From positions 1 through 6,656 of the forward strand of contig CAZBNS010000086.1 in NCBI GenBank assembly GCA_964493475.1: DNA of 6,656 nt, in the 5' to 3' direction. Both the position numbers and the translations under genes were made by a program. The stretch's first letter is position 1; each line of letters opens with the position of its first letter. The stretch is from CALXSC01 sp964493475. GTDB taxonomy: Bacteria; Pseudomonadota; Alphaproteobacteria; Rickettsiales; UBA1997. The notes beneath the pieces were generated by a model, which had not been told where the DNA came from, did not search any database, and saw only the letters and a program-made list of their open reading frames with translations. Below are positions 5,697 to 6,656 of the stretch, in pieces.

Positions 5697-6656
5697 ATGG
5701 AATACTCATCTTTAACAGAAGCAAGTGTTTTAACGCCAACTTCTTCAACAGCAAGCTCCTCGGCAACAACTTCAACAACAAGCCTAAGTGAAAAAGAAAG
5801 AATATTAGCAGATATAGGTAGTAGAGCACAATTTTTGCAAAATGTAGCGAGATTATTTAGTTCAGGAGGAGTGCCTAATCCTAATGCTTTTAGAGATTTT
5901 GATCAAAATTATCCGCAAATAACAAGGACATTAAGTTTAACTTATTTAACGTTATTTAAGACTTTGTCAAATACGAGTTTAACGACGCAAGTTCAACAAT
6001 GTATTGAATATTATGAGGCAGTAAATGAGGCAGAAAAAAGAGGACTTTCAACAGAAAAAATTCAAATACCAGAAATGCTTTTACCAGAAGATGTTGTTGA
6101 TTTAGTAAAAAATCCACAAAGTTTTATAAAAGCCTTAGGAATTGGTGATATTTTAGATATAATAAGACAAGAAGAATTCAGATTATCAATAAGAGATGGA
6201 ACTTTTGAACCTACGGAAAATCTTAAAACTCTTTTAAAGATTGGAAAAAATATAGGATCTAAAGAATTAACTACATTGGATTTACCAGAAATTGTTACAG
6301 TAGTAAATTGCTCTGAATGTACTGGTTTAACTGAATTAACTGTACCAAATGCTACAGCAGTAGTTTGCGATAGATGTACTGGTTTAACTGAATTAACTGT
6401 ACCAAATGCTATAACAGTATTTTGCGATGGATGTACTGGTTTAACTGAATTAACTGCACCAAATGCTACAGAAGTATATTGCTCTGGATGTACCAGTTTA
6501 ACTGAATTAACTGCACCAAATGCTACAAGAGTAAATTGCTCTGGATGTACCAGTTTAACTGAATTAACTGTACCAAATGCTATAACAGTATTTTGCTCTG
6601 AATGTACTGGTTTAACTGAATTAACTGCACCAAATGCTACAAAAGTAGTTTGCGAT
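5697..6656 (+). CDS. LRR-like cysteine-ladder repeat protein, 3'-truncated by window edge
   Basis: The frame is open from ATG 5697 to the last base (320 codons, no stop). There is no signal peptide. Residues 4-30 are almost only Ser, Thr, Ala and Pro, a flexible N-terminus. Residues 31-187 appear mostly helical and match no domain I know. A degenerate capping repeat (ELTTLDLPEIVTVVNC, about 190-205) leads into tandem 19-residue repeats from residue 208 with the pattern CTGLTELTxPNAxxVxCxx; five full and one nearly full copy are visible. The L..L.(V/A)PNA core resembles shortened BspA-like (LRR_5) repeats, whose usual unit is about 23 residues with an 'AF..C' segment. Each repeat junction forms CxxC. 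Such solenoids usually bind proteins; without a signal peptide it would act in the cytoplasm or be exported by a dedicated system into a host. The promoter at 5626 and the AAAAGG site support expression. The true length is unknown. Confidence 0.85.
   Translation, partial: MEYSSLTEASVLTPTSSTASSSATTSTTSLSEKERILADIGSRAQFLQNVARLFSSGGVPNPNAFRDFDQNYPQITRTLSLTYLTLFKTLSNTSLTTQVQQCIEYYEAVNEAEKRGLSTEKIQIPEMLLPEDVVDLVKNPQSFIKALGIGDILDIIRQEEFRLSIRDGTFEPTENLKTLLKIGKNIGSKELTTLDLPEIVTVVNCSECTGLTELTVPNATAVVCDRCTGLTELTVPNAITVFCDGCTGLTELTAPNATEVYCSGCTSLTELTAPNATRVNCSGCTSLTELTVPNAITVFCSECTGLTELTAPNATKVVCD
6318..6656 (+). repeat. 57-bp tandem coding repeats (19-residue LRR units)
   Basis: Units begin at 6318, 6375, 6432, 6489, 6546 and 6603 and are each exactly 57 bp, with the last cut three bases short by the window edge. 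The first half of every unit (CTGLTEL coding) is nearly invariant at the DNA level, including third positions. Changes cluster in codons 13, 14, 16, 18 and 19. Units two and five share an identical 27-base stretch encoding VPNAITVFC. Confidence 0.95.

Noticed and set aside
6318..6656. CRISPR array
   Set aside because: The repeats are contiguous 57-bp units in one open frame with no unrelated spacers; they code for a protein solenoid.

Overview
The window is AT-rich and gene-dense and looks like part of the chromosome of a Gram-negative, probably host-associated alphaproteobacterium. It carries a Skp/OmpH-type periplasmic chaperone, which implies an outer membrane. It also carries an NAD kinase with the 'ISPFKPRLWKGA' segment usual in alphaproteobacterial NadK, a short single-domain BirA, and two repeat-rich proteins of the kind common in symbionts (cysteine-rich sushi-like modules and a leucine-rich-repeat solenoid). 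A Rickettsiales or Holosporales relative, or a gut RF32-type alphaproteobacterium, would fit. This placement is inference from composition and gene style only.

Layout from left to right. Bases 1-989 (+) hold the 3' part of a gene for a cysteine-rich modular protein that enters from outside the window. Its last module continues past the stop as a frameshifted remnant up to base 1126. Eight bases later the minus-strand group begins, read right to left: an unrecognised 228-residue protein with one hydrophobic stretch (3387-2701), a biotin-protein ligase (birA, 2642-1929) and an NAD kinase (nadK, 1932-1135). birA and nadK overlap by ATGA. Bases 3388-3560 are a divergent promoter region. On the plus strand follow fabF (3561-4835), a skp/ompH-like gene (4901-5428) with its own likely promoter, a probable weak terminator, and a 268-bp spacer with a near-consensus promoter. 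That promoter drives an open-ended gene (5697 to the window edge) for a repeat protein built of 19-residue LRR-like units with two cysteines each.

The housekeeping genes cover cofactor and lipid metabolism. BirA attaches biotin to acetyl-CoA carboxylase, which makes the malonyl-CoA that supplies FabF with malonyl-ACP. NadK makes the NADP whose reduced form is used by fatty-acid reductases. Skp handles outer-membrane proteins in the periplasm. The two repeat proteins at the edges are the accessory part. Both show near-identical internal DNA repeats, one with decay at its 3' end and the other with variation concentrated at a few positions per repeat, as expected for interaction surfaces that evolve by repeat gain, loss and conversion. 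No tRNA, rRNA, CRISPR array or insertion sequence was seen.
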